Source of the DNA: Halioglobus sp.
GTDB lineage: Bacteria > Pseudomonadota > Gammaproteobacteria > Pseudomonadales > Halieaceae
Direction of reading: 5' to 3'
DNA: 64,000 nt
Assembly: GCA_020443425.1 (NCBI GenBank)
Contig: JAGRIE010000005.1
Span: 50,476-114,475 of the forward strand
The position numbers and the translations under genes were made by a program. This document shows, in pieces, positions 24,713 to 33,526 of this stretch. Under the pieces are notes generated by a model that had not been told where the DNA came from, did not search any database, and saw only the letters and a program-made list of their open reading frames with translations. Positions within the stretch are counted from its first letter, which is position 1, and each line of letters opens with the position of its first letter.

Positions 24713-26011
24713 TCAGCTATCGGGTTCCCTGTCCGGCACACGGATCAGGAAAGTGGCCAGGAACGCCAGCGGGAACAGCAGCATCGCGCCCTGGAAAATC
24801 AGCAGGTAACTGCCTGTCTGGTCGTAAATCCAACCGCCCAGGGGCATGGGAAAGACAATCAGCGGCAGCGTCAGCAGGCTCATGTAACCCATGGTGCGCG
24901 CAAATACCAGCCGGCCAAAGCAGGCGCCGACCAGGGCGTTCCACAGCGGCATCACGGCGCCGGAACCCAACCCCAACACCGCGCCTCCCAGCATCATCGC
25001 GGTGAGGCTGTGGGGGCCGAGATAGATGACCCAGAACAGGCTGTTCCACACAATCGCGATACGCAGCAGCAGTCGCTTGTCGTAGCTATCCGCCAGATAG
25101 CCAAAACCCAGTTTCCCCACCATGGCCGTCACCGCGTAGCAGGACATCACCAGCGCCGCCTGCGCCAGACTGAAATCATACTCTGTCGCATACGGCGCGA
25201 AATGTGTCAGGAATACCGCGCCCAGAGAGGCCATGCAGCCGACACAGAGGCCGATTCCCCAGAAACTGCGATTGCTGAGAATCTCCCGCACACCCGCGGA
25301 TGGCGCCTGCGCCACAGCCGTCTCCAACCCGGTGTCCGGCACCGCGAGTCCTGCACCACCATCCACCTCAAGACCGAGATCCCGCGGTGTATTCACGACA
25401 GTGAGGTATACCAGCGGCAGCACCACGAACAGGATACTCAGCGACAGGCAGAACAGGCTGCCGCGCCAGCCAATGGTGAGAATCAGCCAGGCGGCGAGCG
25501 GCGGCAACAGGAAGCCACCCAGCGACGTACCCAGTGTGGAAATACCCAGTGCGCGCCCACGCTGGGCGGAGAACCAGTTGGTGACGAGTTTTGAACTCGG
25601 CAGGTGCCCGAGCATGGCCGCGCCCAAACCCACCAGAAAGACCAGGATAAGCCCCATCTGCCAGATCGCAGTCGCCAGTGACAGGGCACCGAATCCCAGA
25701 CCCATCAGCAGCGCCCCCAGCGACATCGCGTTGCGGATGGAGTGCCTGTCCAGCCAGTGACCGAGCACCGGTGTGACAAACGTCATACTCAGCAGCAGCA
25801 CCGCCAGGCCGGAGGTGACCACCAGCCGCGACGCATCCAGCTCAGTGGCGACCGGCGCGACATAGATGCCGAATATGTAGGAGGTACACCCGACCGCGAT
25901 CAGCTGCGCCAGCACTGTCAGGCCGACAATGCGCCACCCGTAGAAGAGGCGCCTGTCGGCTCCACCACCCGCACCACCTGTGCCCACGTCAAATGCCGAT
26001 CCAGCCGTCAC
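24713..26011 (-). CDS. MFS transporter
   Basis: An integral membrane protein with about 12 predicted transmembrane helices. The first is LFYGWRIVGLTVLAQLI, the cytoplasmic loop after helix 2 reads GHWLDRHSIRN (the MFS A-motif position), and the two six-helix halves are separated by a hydrophilic stretch near VPDTGLETAVAQ. It resembles the monocarboxylate/oxalate-type branch that begins FYGWxIV. The frame is open to an ATG at 26098, but that would overlap the dioxygenase gene by 70 bp; GTG at 26011 lies 18 bp after the dioxygenase stop and is a better guess, though no strong ribosome site decides it. It probably carries the operon's substrate across the inner membrane. Confidence 0.85.
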   Translation of the reverse strand: MTAGSAFDVGTGGAGGGADRRLFYGWRIVGLTVLAQLIAVGCTSYIFGIYVAPVATELDASRLVVTSGLAVLLLSMTFVTPVLGHWLDRHSIRNAMSLGALLMGLGFGALSLATAIWQMGLILVFLVGLGAAMLGHLPSSKLVTNWFSAQRGRALGISTLGTSLGGFLLPPLAAWLILTIGWRGSLFCLSLSILFVVLPLVYLTVVNTPRDLGLEVDGGAGLAVPDTGLETAVAQAPSAGVREILSNRSFWGIGLCVGCMASLGAVFLTHFAPYATEYDFSLAQAALVMSCYAVTAMVGKLGFGYLADSYDKRLLLRIAIVWNSLFWVIYLGPHSLTAMMLGGAVLGLGSGAVMPLWNALVGACFGRLVFARTMGYMSLLTLPLIVFPMPLGGWIYDQTGSYLLIFQGAMLLFPLAFLATFLIRVPDREPDS

Positions 26012-26028
26012 AGCGAGGCTTTCATCGG

Positions 26029-26841
26029 CTACTTGATGGTGACTCGCTGCATCACCCGTCGCTCGGCGTAGTCGGGAACAGCAAAATGCTGCAGACACCG
26101 GTTATCCCAGAAGGCGATGGAATTTTTTCGCCACCGGAACCGGCACTGGTAATCCGGTGATCGCACGTGATCACACAGAAACGGCAGCAGCAGCTCGCTC
26201 TCGCGCTCGGACACGCCTTTCAGGTAGACCGTGGAGTTGCGATTCACATAGAGCGCCTTGCGCTTTGTCTCCGGGTGCGTCAGCACCACCGGGTGCTCCA
26301 CCGGCGGCCACGCCTTTTGCATCTCCGCAAGGTCTGCAGTGCTGTGCCCATCCCGAATGGCCTTGGTCAGGGGACGGGTGATGTCGTGCACAGCCGTCAA
26401 TCCATCCACCAGCACTTTCATCGGCTCCGACAGCGCGTCGTAGGCAGCGTACATATTGGCAAAACAGGTGTCGCCACCGACTGAGGGTAACAGCTCCGCC
26501 TTCAGGATCGATCCCATCGGTGGGTTCGCCATGAAGGTGTTATCGTTATGCCACTGGTCCGCGCCCTCACCCAGCGGCTTGACCTGATCCAGCACGGTGA
26601 TCTCCGGGCGCTCCATATACTTGGTCTTCAGCGGCGGTATGCTGAGTTCCCCAAAGTAGCGGGCAAACGCAATATGCTGGTCCTGGTTGATATCCTGGTC
26701 ATGGAAGAACAACACCAGGTGCTTCAGCAAGGCCTCCCGGATCTGGCTGACCTCTTCCTGCGATAGCGGCTGGGTCAGGTCAACTCCCTCGACCTCGGCG
26801 CCTATGCAGGCTGTTACAGGCTTGACTACGACATTAGACAC
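26029..26841 (-). CDS. TauD/TfdA-family Fe(II)/2-oxoglutarate dioxygenase
   Basis: A 270-residue dioxygenase. The iron triad is His98 and Asp100 in WHNDNTF and a distal His near 252 in CLQHFAVPDY; the arginines in AERRVMQRVTIK serve 2-oxoglutarate binding. The start is GTG at 26841 with GAGGGTG upstream. These enzymes hydroxylate carbon next to a heteroatom, as with taurine or phenoxyacetates, and often release the side group. It is 33 bp after a cupin gene and 18 bp or less before the transporter. It is clearly a paralogue of the dioxygenase at 59723-60574: both share GGDTCFAxM, though the C-terminus here is about 20 residues shorter. Confidence 0.9.
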   Translation of the reverse strand: MSNVVVKPVTACIGAEVEGVDLTQPLSQEEVSQIREALLKHLVLFFHDQDINQDQHIAFARYFGELSIPPLKTKYMERPEITVLDQVKPLGEGADQWHNDNTFMANPPMGSILKAELLPSVGGDTCFANMYAAYDALSEPMKVLVDGLTAVHDITRPLTKAIRDGHSTADLAEMQKAWPPVEHPVVLTHPETKRKALYVNRNSTVYLKGVSERESELLLPFLCDHVRSPDYQCRFRWRKNSIAFWDNRCLQHFAVPDYAERRVMQRVTIK

Positions 26842-26874
26842 AAACGCACCCTCTTCTTAATGAAACTGATTCAA

Positions 26875-27291
26875 TTACGCCTGCTCGCCCATCTCGAACG
26901 TGGCCTCACCGGTTCGAATGGTCATGAAATCCATACCCTCAGGCCCACAGGTAAAACCGTAGCGATACTTCGCATAGAACACGATGCAGTCGCCTTTGCC
27001 CAACTCGATACCGTCATCGAAAGTACATCCGCCCTCCATCACGACAAAGAACTCATCGTGACTGTGGCTGTGCACCGGCACTCGAAAATTCGCTGGCATC
27101 ACCGAGCGGTTCATGTAAAAACCGGCCTGCCCTGTGATCACCTTCTTGCGCTTGGCGCCCATCTCAGCGGCCTTTTTCATCAGGCCGGTCAACTCCTTGG
27201 CCGGGCGCCTGCTCATATCCCAGGGCACCTCGTCGTACTTGATGGCCACAGGGCCCTTGGGCTCTACAACATCCTTTGGTTTATCCGACAT
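26875..27291 (-). CDS. Cupin-domain protein
   Basis: A 138-residue cupin with the classic first motif VPVHSHSHDEFFVVMEGGCTFDDG, giving His74, His76, His78 and Glu80, and the second motif LGKGDCIVFYAKYRYGFTCGPEG. Its core is the standard single barrel, preceded by a charged N-terminal segment of about 45 residues. The ATG has GGAGAG 8 bp before it. It lies between the deacylase-like amidohydrolase and the dioxygenase. It may be a metal-dependent enzyme of the same pathway or a ligand-binding accessory; the sequence does not say which. Confidence 0.85.
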   Translation of the reverse strand: MSDKPKDVVEPKGPVAIKYDEVPWDMSRRPAKELTGLMKKAAEMGAKRKKVITGQAGFYMNRSVMPANFRVPVHSHSHDEFFVVMEGGCTFDDGIELGKGDCIVFYAKYRYGFTCGPEGMDFMTIRTGEATFEMGEQA

Positions 27292-27344
27292 CGCTCACTC
27301 TCTCCTGTTACAACAATCCGTTGCGTGTTCACTGCGCGCCAGGG

Positions 27345-29069
27345 CTACACCTGGTGCGGCTTCAAAATCTGTCCCGGCAGCGCTGTTGTCAATTCACCAT
27401 CGAGTACAATGGGCTCGCCATTCACTATGGTTGCGTAGAAGCCGCGCGGCCGCGATGAATAGCGGTGTTCATTATTCGGCATGTCGTTCACCGGTTTTTT
27501 GCTATAGGGGCCAACTGTCTCCGGGTCAAACACCATAATGTCCGCTGCCAGCCCGGGCAACAGCATGCCCCGATCATTGAACCCGGCCAGTGCCGCGGGG
27601 ACTTGTGTAATCCTGCGGACACCCTCCTCCAGGCTCCAGACACCCTGATCCAGCACCCAGTAACGCAAAAAGAAGCTGGACCAGTCCGAGCCGTCATCGC
27701 GGTCGAGGTGAGCACCGCCGTCGGAGACCCCCATCAGCATCGCCGTGTGCTGCATACTCTCGCGGACACTCGCATCCCAACTCTCGGAAATATTCTCCCA
27801 GCGGAAACGCATTTTCAGGCCTTCTGACAGCGCCAGATCCAGCATGGTATCGGCAGGCGTCTTGCCGAGTTCTTCCGCAATCGATGCGATAGTTCTACGA
27901 AAATACTTCTGGTTCTCCGCTGTCGTTACGACATCGACATACACGCTGTCCCAGCCAGGTGGCGGCAGGGTTGAACCCTTGGCTTTATCGCGATTGGGAT
28001 TCTCCACCGCATTGCGCATCAGGTCACGGTAGGCGGGATCGTTCAGCTTTTGCAATTTTTCTTCCAGCGGCAGGAACATGATGGCGTGCCACACCGGGAC
28101 ACCGGCGTAAAGAGGACAGCCCTTCTCGAGATTGATGGGGCGATCGAACGGGTGATTGCGCAGCAGCGAGTACAGCGCCACGCCGCGATCCTGTGCGGTC
28201 TGCAGCAATTTGAGCGCCTCCGGCCACCCGGCACCGGGGACATCGGTTTTGTTGCGGCCCCCGAGGCCCTGGATAATAATCGGCAGGCGGCTGAGTTCCC
28301 CCAGTTCCATCAGCAACTCACCATCCGCTGCGTCCAGCCCCCCGATCACACTGCCGGGCAGATAGGAGATTGTGCCCCGGCCCCACAGGCCCGTTTCCGC
28401 GACCAGCGCCTTCAGTTCATCGAGGGTGCCAAAACAGCTCGGGATGCGCCGCCCCTGGCCATCCTCCTGCGTGGGCGCATGCGAGGACGAGAACCCGGCA
28501 GCCCCTGCTTCCAGCGCCTCGCGCAGGTGCACACGCATGCTTTCAATTTCGTCCTCGGTCGCTTCACGCTCCGAACCGGCGTCACCCATGACATACCGGC
28601 GCAGACTCGAATGGCCGATATAGCACGCGACATTGACGCCGATTCGTCCCTTCAGGTACTCCAGGTACTCGGCAAAACTCTCAAAAGCCCAGTCGACACC
28701 TTCCAGTGCGCGCGGTGACATGCCCTCGACCTTGGCAAACAGGGCCGCGATAAAATCGCGCTGGTCCGCTTTGGTGGGCGCGATACTGAAGCCGCAGTTG
28801 CCCGCCAGTACGGTTGTCACGCCGTGGTAGCAGGAGCTTGTCGCATACGGGTCGAAGGTCAACTGCGGGTCGTAGTGGGTGTGCAGGTCGACAATGCCAG
28901 GCGCCACGATCATGCCCGTGACATCCATTGTCCGCGCGGCAGGGTCTGTGTCGGGAATGATACCCACATGCTGCACCAGGCCGTCCTTGATGCCGACATC
29001 CGCTCTGCGCCGCGCGAGACCGGTGCCGTCGACAACAGTCCCCCCTTTCAATACCAGATCATACTTCAT
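27345..29069 (-). CDS. N-acyl-D-amino-acid deacylase-like amidohydrolase
   Basis: A 574-residue amidohydrolase of the D-aminoacylase branch. The N-terminal beta domain (DLVLKGGTVVDGTG) precedes VAPGIVDLHTHYDPQL with the HxH ligands near 64-66. TTVLAGNCGFSIAP carries the Cys that serves as metal ligand in D-aminoacylase. Later blocks are GISYLPGSVIGG, LMGVSDGGAHLDRDDG with the conserved Asp and His, and the closing GMLLPGLAADIMVFDPETVGP. It probably splits an acyl-amino or similar amide bond. It begins 51 bp after the TonB receptor gene and is the first enzyme of that operon, which suggests that the imported compound is a conjugate; the identity of the conjugate is inference. Confidence 0.9.
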   Translation of the reverse strand: MKYDLVLKGGTVVDGTGLARRRADVGIKDGLVQHVGIIPDTDPAARTMDVTGMIVAPGIVDLHTHYDPQLTFDPYATSSCYHGVTTVLAGNCGFSIAPTKADQRDFIAALFAKVEGMSPRALEGVDWAFESFAEYLEYLKGRIGVNVACYIGHSSLRRYVMGDAGSEREATEDEIESMRVHLREALEAGAAGFSSSHAPTQEDGQGRRIPSCFGTLDELKALVAETGLWGRGTISYLPGSVIGGLDAADGELLMELGELSRLPIIIQGLGGRNKTDVPGAGWPEALKLLQTAQDRGVALYSLLRNHPFDRPINLEKGCPLYAGVPVWHAIMFLPLEEKLQKLNDPAYRDLMRNAVENPNRDKAKGSTLPPPGWDSVYVDVVTTAENQKYFRRTIASIAEELGKTPADTMLDLALSEGLKMRFRWENISESWDASVRESMQHTAMLMGVSDGGAHLDRDDGSDWSSFFLRYWVLDQGVWSLEEGVRRITQVPAALAGFNDRGMLLPGLAADIMVFDPETVGPYSKKPVNDMPNNEHRYSSRPRGFYATIVNGEPIVLDGELTTALPGQILKPHQV

Positions 29070-29120
29070 GCTTTATATCCCACTAAAACCCGTACAGACT
29101 TCAAAAAACAGTGCCCCGCG

Positions 29121-31349
29121 CTAGAAGCGATAATTCATCTCCAGTTGGAAACGGCGCGGATCACCAAAATTATTACCCCACCAGCCAAGGGCGTCAAAAT
29201 CGATACCGGAGGTCTTGTAGACCTCGTTGGTCAGGTTAGTCCCCCTGGCGGTAAATTCCAGCCCCTCCACCTGGAAGGCGCGCTCCCATTTGAGGTAGGC
29301 GTCATACACCGTATAAGCCTCGGAGCGTATGTGATCATTCTGCACAACCGTCAGCAGGAAGTTCTGGCTATCCCTGTACTCGGTGGCACCGGACAGTGTC
29401 CAGCGGCCCAAGCGCTCGTTGTCCACCAGGGTGTACTCGACCAGCGCGGTGAAGGTGTTTTTCGGTGACAGCACCGCCTCAAACAGGTCCGGGTCTTCCT
29501 CGCCGAACTCATCGTACTGGGCGTCGATATAGGAATAGGTGAGCACGATGAACACGTCCTCCACCGGCGCCGCCTTGACATCCAGTTCGAAGCCCCTGAT
29601 GGTTGACTGGCCCGCGTTGATCAACCGCACCACGCCCTCGGTGAAGGAACCCACCTGCTGGTCCTTGTAATCGTTGTTGTACGCCGCGGCATTGATCAGC
29701 AGGCGGCGGTCAAACCAAGTCGATTTGATACCGATCTCGGTGGTATCTACCGTCTCCTCGTCAAACGGTATCTGGTCGTAAACGGCACTGACCCTGGTCG
29801 GGTAGCCGCCGGCATTATAGCCCTGCGACCACGAGGCGTACGTCATCACCTGGTCCGTCCAGTTGTGGGCGAGGCGTATCACCGACGACACATTGTCCCA
29901 GCTGTGGTCAGATTTCTTCCACGGCACATCGACGGTGCCGTCGAGTTTGTCCTCGCCCGTCGAGGACTCCTTGTGGTCCTCGCTGTAGCGCGTACCCAGC
30001 GTCAACTGGGTGTTATCCGAGAAATGGTATGTTCCCTGCCCGTAAATACCCCACGAAATATTGGTATTGTTAGAGCGGCGCGAACTGGAAATATCCAGCC
30101 CGAAAGGCAGCGGGACATCGACAAATATGTTGTTGACGTCGGTCGACTCATTCCACTCCTTGAAAAAGTTCGCACCGAGGGTGTAATCGAGCCGGTCGTC
30201 ATACGCCGTGCCGATAAAATTCACGTCCTGCTGTATTGAACTGTAATGACCGTGCTTTGTCGCATTGAACAAGCGCTCCGCCGTACCGTCGACATCGGTA
30301 TCCTGTTTGCGATCGTAGCCATAGGCGGCGGATACAGATTTGATCATCAGGTTGTCGTTGACATCGTATTCAGCGTTCAGCACATGGCGATAACTGTCGA
30401 ACTTGTACCAGGTGTCATTCATCGCAATCTTGTCGGGATGGCCGACCAGGATGTTGTCCGCCCACAGGTTCGGGTAGGTGTCGTTTACACAGGCGGGGAA
30501 ATATAACTTGGCGCAGGACCCGGCCGCGGGGTCCTCGTACCCGGTGATCCAGAAGGCGGCCGTTGAATCGCGCGTGTTGGTGCCATCGAAACTGTAATCA
30601 ATTGTCAGATTGTCAGAGGCCAGCCAGCGCAGCGCAGCGCGCACGGACTCGGCCTTGTCCTGGTCGGACGGATCGTCGGCACCCGGATTGGTATTCTCGT
30701 ACAGTCCATCCATGTGTGCGTAGGTGCCTGAAAACCTGGAAAACAGGGTGTCTGTTAGCGGTATGTTTACTGAACCCTGCAGTGCCTGCTGGTTGTCTGA
30801 ACCGTACAGGCCCATGACATGCCCGGCGAACTCCTCGTCGGGTTTCACCGCGATAATATTGATGGCCCCACCGATCGTGTTGCGCCCGTACAGCGTTCCC
30901 TGGGGGCCCTTCAGGACCTCGATGCGCTCGATATCGACAAGATCGTAGATGCCACCGATTCCGGTGCCCAGATAGGCGCCGTCGAGATACATGCCGATCC
31001 GCTGCATGCCACCCGGGTTGAGGTCGAAGTTCCCGACCCCGCGCGAATAGGCCTGCATCTGCCCCTTGCCCCCGGTGCTGTTCACGATAACAAGGCCCGG
31101 CGTGTAGCGCGCGACATCCTTGGTATCAAGGATGTTGTAGCGATCGATATCGGCGGCATCGAAGGCATTGATGGCAATCGGCACATCCTGGATATTGGCG
31201 GCGCGCTTTTCCGCGGTTACCAGAATCTCTTCCAGTGGCGCCGCGATTGCCGCCTCGCCAGAACAGAGCAGCGACAGCGTCACGGCCGAGGCGACCAGCC
31301 TCAGGTCAAATCTGCGGCCGTGTACCAGGTTGCCAGTTGTACTTCCCAT
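29121..31349 (-). CDS. TonB-dependent outer-membrane receptor
   Basis: A receptor of about 742 residues. From ATG at 31349 a signal peptide runs MGSTTGNLVHGRRFDLRLVA and onward to the Ala-rich cleavage region SGEAAIAA; GGAG lies 9 bp before this ATG, whereas the frame's upstream extension to 31514 looks non-coding. EEILVTAEKRAANIQDVPIA is the plug start, IERIEVLKGPQGTLYGRNTIGGAINI the conserved plug core, and the C-terminus ends in RRFQLEMNYRF with a terminal Phe for outer-membrane insertion. This style is common in marine Proteobacteria for uptake of hydrophobic or aromatic compounds and does not look like a siderophore receptor. It heads the uptake/oxygenation operon and is preceded by palindromes at 31501 and 31760. 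Confidence 0.92.
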   Translation of the reverse strand: MGSTTGNLVHGRRFDLRLVASAVTLSLLCSGEAAIAAPLEEILVTAEKRAANIQDVPIAINAFDAADIDRYNILDTKDVARYTPGLVIVNSTGGKGQMQAYSRGVGNFDLNPGGMQRIGMYLDGAYLGTGIGGIYDLVDIERIEVLKGPQGTLYGRNTIGGAINIIAVKPDEEFAGHVMGLYGSDNQQALQGSVNIPLTDTLFSRFSGTYAHMDGLYENTNPGADDPSDQDKAESVRAALRWLASDNLTIDYSFDGTNTRDSTAAFWITGYEDPAAGSCAKLYFPACVNDTYPNLWADNILVGHPDKIAMNDTWYKFDSYRHVLNAEYDVNDNLMIKSVSAAYGYDRKQDTDVDGTAERLFNATKHGHYSSIQQDVNFIGTAYDDRLDYTLGANFFKEWNESTDVNNIFVDVPLPFGLDISSSRRSNNTNISWGIYGQGTYHFSDNTQLTLGTRYSEDHKESSTGEDKLDGTVDVPWKKSDHSWDNVSSVIRLAHNWTDQVMTYASWSQGYNAGGYPTRVSAVYDQIPFDEETVDTTEIGIKSTWFDRRLLINAAAYNNDYKDQQVGSFTEGVVRLINAGQSTIRGFELDVKAAPVEDVFIVLTYSYIDAQYDEFGEEDPDLFEAVLSPKNTFTALVEYTLVDNERLGRWTLSGATEYRDSQNFLLTVVQNDHIRSEAYTVYDAYLKWERAFQVEGLEFTARGTNLTNEVYKTSGIDFDALGWWGNNFGDPRRFQLEMNYRF

Positions 31350-31500
31350 CTGATGAAACTCCGGGGTTGTCTTATTATTGTTGAAGCACCGGCGTCCGTT
31401 TGCTCGCGACGGTGCTTGCTGATCTGTCCTGTTGTGCGCTGCAAGGAGCCTTGGGGAGCGCCGCCATCGCGTGGCCGCAGTGGCGCAGAGCAGTAGCATC

Positions 31501-31520
31501 ACCCTAGCAAACACTTGGTT
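31501..31520 (-). promoter_or_regulatory. Palindromic operator, copy D (weak), with a nested inverted repeat
   Basis: On the minus strand the site is AACCAAGTGTTTGCTAGGGT. One half is perfect and the other is eroded, about 13 of 20 matches to the best copy. A separate perfect inverted repeat, ACACTTG-N10-CAAGTGT at 31511-31534, overlaps it. It is about 150 bp before the receptor ATG. Confidence 0.45.
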
Positions 31521-31759
31521 TGTTTTACAAGTGTCATTTTAATTCAAAAGCAGGGCGCGACTGAACGGAACGAACAATCGGCTGCGGGACGCTGATCGCC
31601 GCCGGCTCGGCAGCGGGCGGCAGCCCATACCGCACCAGGAATAAATACAATTTCCCTTATTTATCAGTAGCTTGGGAAATGGGGCCGCGACACCGGCGAC
31701 AGCGACGCCGGCCCGACCACCGCGCGACAGTCCCGCGTTCAATCACTGGCGCTTTATTT

Positions 31760-31779
31760 AACCAACCAATCACTTGGCT
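31760..31779 (-). promoter_or_regulatory. Palindromic operator, copy C
   Basis: The site reads AACCAA-N8-TTGGCT on the plus strand, with arms differing at one position and the same 8-bp gap as the other copies. On the minus strand it matches 15 of 20 positions of the copy before the TetR gene. It lies 53 bp beyond the stop of the upstream ligase and 410 bp before the receptor start. Confidence 0.5.
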
Positions 31780-31831
31780 TTAGTGGTAATTCGGCGCGAT
31801 TTTCAGCGCAGCGCCAGCCGGCCGGTACGTA

Positions 31832-33478
31832 TCACAGGGACAGGACCTGGGCTCTGCCGCGCAGTTCGAAGGAGCGGTCGAGTTCACGCCTGTCTTCTGC
31901 GCTCAGGCGGACATGGTCGCCGCTGCGCTCCAGTTGGCCCCACACCGGGGCAGGGCAATTCCACCGCTCCGCGCGCAACTGATGTTTGAGGATTTTATTG
32001 GTCTGCGTCACCGGCAACTCTTGCTCGACCCTGATATAGCGGGGCATCCACTTGGTGCCGAAGTCACCCTGGCCGCGCAGGAATGCAGTAAAACCGGCGG
32101 CGTCGAACACTGCGCCCTCCCGCAGTTGCAGCGCGGCCATTACACTGTCCCCGGCCACGACATCCGGCACCGCATAGACACAGGCCAACACCACATCGGG
32201 ATGGCGGCTGATCACACGCTCTATCGGTGTCACAGCGATATTCTCCCCGTCGACCCGCAACCACTCAGAATCCCTGCCCGCGAAGTACACGATGTCGTTC
32301 GCATCGCGGTACGCCAGGTCTCCGCTCCAGAAGTAGCCGTCGCGAATCCGCTGGCGGGTGGCCTCCTCATTGTTCCAGTAGCCCTCAAACACTGCGGCGC
32401 CGCGTGTATCAACCAGTTCGCCTATGGCTTCCTCGGCATTGGTGAGCCGTCCCTGTGCGTCGAACTGTGCCACCGCACAGGGCTGCCCGGTCTGCGCATC
32501 CAGAATGGCCACCCCCGGCGTGGCGCGACCGATGGCATTTGCCGGCGTACTGTCATCCAGCGCCAGGCGCACGCCGCCCTCAGTCGAACCATACCCATCG
32601 GTGACCTCGCAGCCAAAGCGCCGACTGAACTCCAGCCGGTCCTGCTCGGCCGCCTCATTGCCGAATATACGCAGCAGGCTGTTATCCGCATCATCGGGCT
32701 GCTCGGGCGTCGCGAGGATAAAGGCCAGCGGCTTGCCGACATAATTGAAATATGTGGCCCCGAACCGGCGTATATCGGACAGGAACTGCGAAGCCGAAAA
32801 CTTCCTGCGCAGTGCACTGGTCGCGCCGGCCACCAGCGCCGGCGCCCATGCCGCCATCAGTGTATTGGAGTGAAACATCGGCATCACCTGGTACAACACA
32901 TCACCGGCGTTGAGATTACAGCGGCCAACAATATTCTCGGCGGTGAGCGCAAGCCTCCCCTGCGAACAGATACAGGCCTTGGGCGCGCCACTGGTGCCGG
33001 AGGTGAAGATCAACAGGTAGGTATCCTTGGCGTCCACCGCCACCGAGGGCATGGTGGAGTGAACATAGGGCTGCAGTAATTGCGTATAGGATGCACTGTC
33101 GATATCCAGGATACGCTCGCGGGGAACATTGAGCGCCAGTCCCGATAGATCGGGAGCGTAGCGCTGCTCGGTGATGATCAGTTGGCAGTCCGTGTGGTTG
33201 ATATCCCGGGCCAGGTCCGCACCGCGTCGGGTGGGATTGATACCCACGACAACCGCACCGGCCAACGCCGCCGCTCCCAGCCACATCGGGAAATCCGGGA
33301 CGTTCTCGAGTAGCACGCCTATGTGGAAAGGCCCATCCACCCGGTTGTCCAACAGGTAGTTGGCCCGCGCCACACAGGCCTGCACGTACTCCCGGTAAGT
33401 CCAGGAGCGATCCTCGAACAGCAGCGCGGGATTATCGTCATCCGCCCGGGATGCAATCAGCTCACGTACCGTTGTCAT
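31832..33478 (-). CDS. FadD17-like acyl-CoA synthetase
   Basis: A 548-residue ANL enzyme. HIGVLLENVPDFPMWLGAAAL followed by GINPTRRGADLARDI recalls actinobacterial FadD17 (comparison from memory), a ligase of the sterol side-chain genes. Core motifs are intact: LLIFTSGTSGAPKACICSQ, VTDGYGSTEGGV, YFWSGDLAYRDANDIVYFAGRDSEWLRVDGENIAVTPIE, and QTNKILKHQLRAE at the C-terminus with the catalytic Lys. GAGGTGTCG precedes the ATG. It is the last gene of the hydratase-aldolase group, 48 bp after the Ltp2-like gene. It likely activates a side-chain or short branched acid to its CoA ester in the same pathway. Confidence 0.92.
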   Translation of the reverse strand: MTTVRELIASRADDDNPALLFEDRSWTYREYVQACVARANYLLDNRVDGPFHIGVLLENVPDFPMWLGAAALAGAVVVGINPTRRGADLARDINHTDCQLIITEQRYAPDLSGLALNVPRERILDIDSASYTQLLQPYVHSTMPSVAVDAKDTYLLIFTSGTSGAPKACICSQGRLALTAENIVGRCNLNAGDVLYQVMPMFHSNTLMAAWAPALVAGATSALRRKFSASQFLSDIRRFGATYFNYVGKPLAFILATPEQPDDADNSLLRIFGNEAAEQDRLEFSRRFGCEVTDGYGSTEGGVRLALDDSTPANAIGRATPGVAILDAQTGQPCAVAQFDAQGRLTNAEEAIGELVDTRGAAVFEGYWNNEEATRQRIRDGYFWSGDLAYRDANDIVYFAGRDSEWLRVDGENIAVTPIERVISRHPDVVLACVYAVPDVVAGDSVMAALQLREGAVFDAAGFTAFLRGQGDFGTKWMPRYIRVEQELPVTQTNKILKHQLRAERWNCPAPVWGQLERSGDHVRLSAEDRRELDRSFELRGRAQVLSL

Positions 33479-33526
33479 CGCGACACCTCATTCGTCAGTG
33501 GGGCCATGGCCACCTGTCGGCGGGAC

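Larger units (their letters stand above)
31350..31831. other. 482-bp intergenic region before the TonB receptor
   Basis: The region lies between the receptor start and the stop of a CoA ligase on the same strand. It contains two copies of the 20-bp palindrome (31501-31520 and 31760-31779) and an extra inverted repeat ACACTTG-N10-CAAGTGT at 31511-31534. I see no convincing -10 hexamer and no small gene. Confidence 0.6.
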
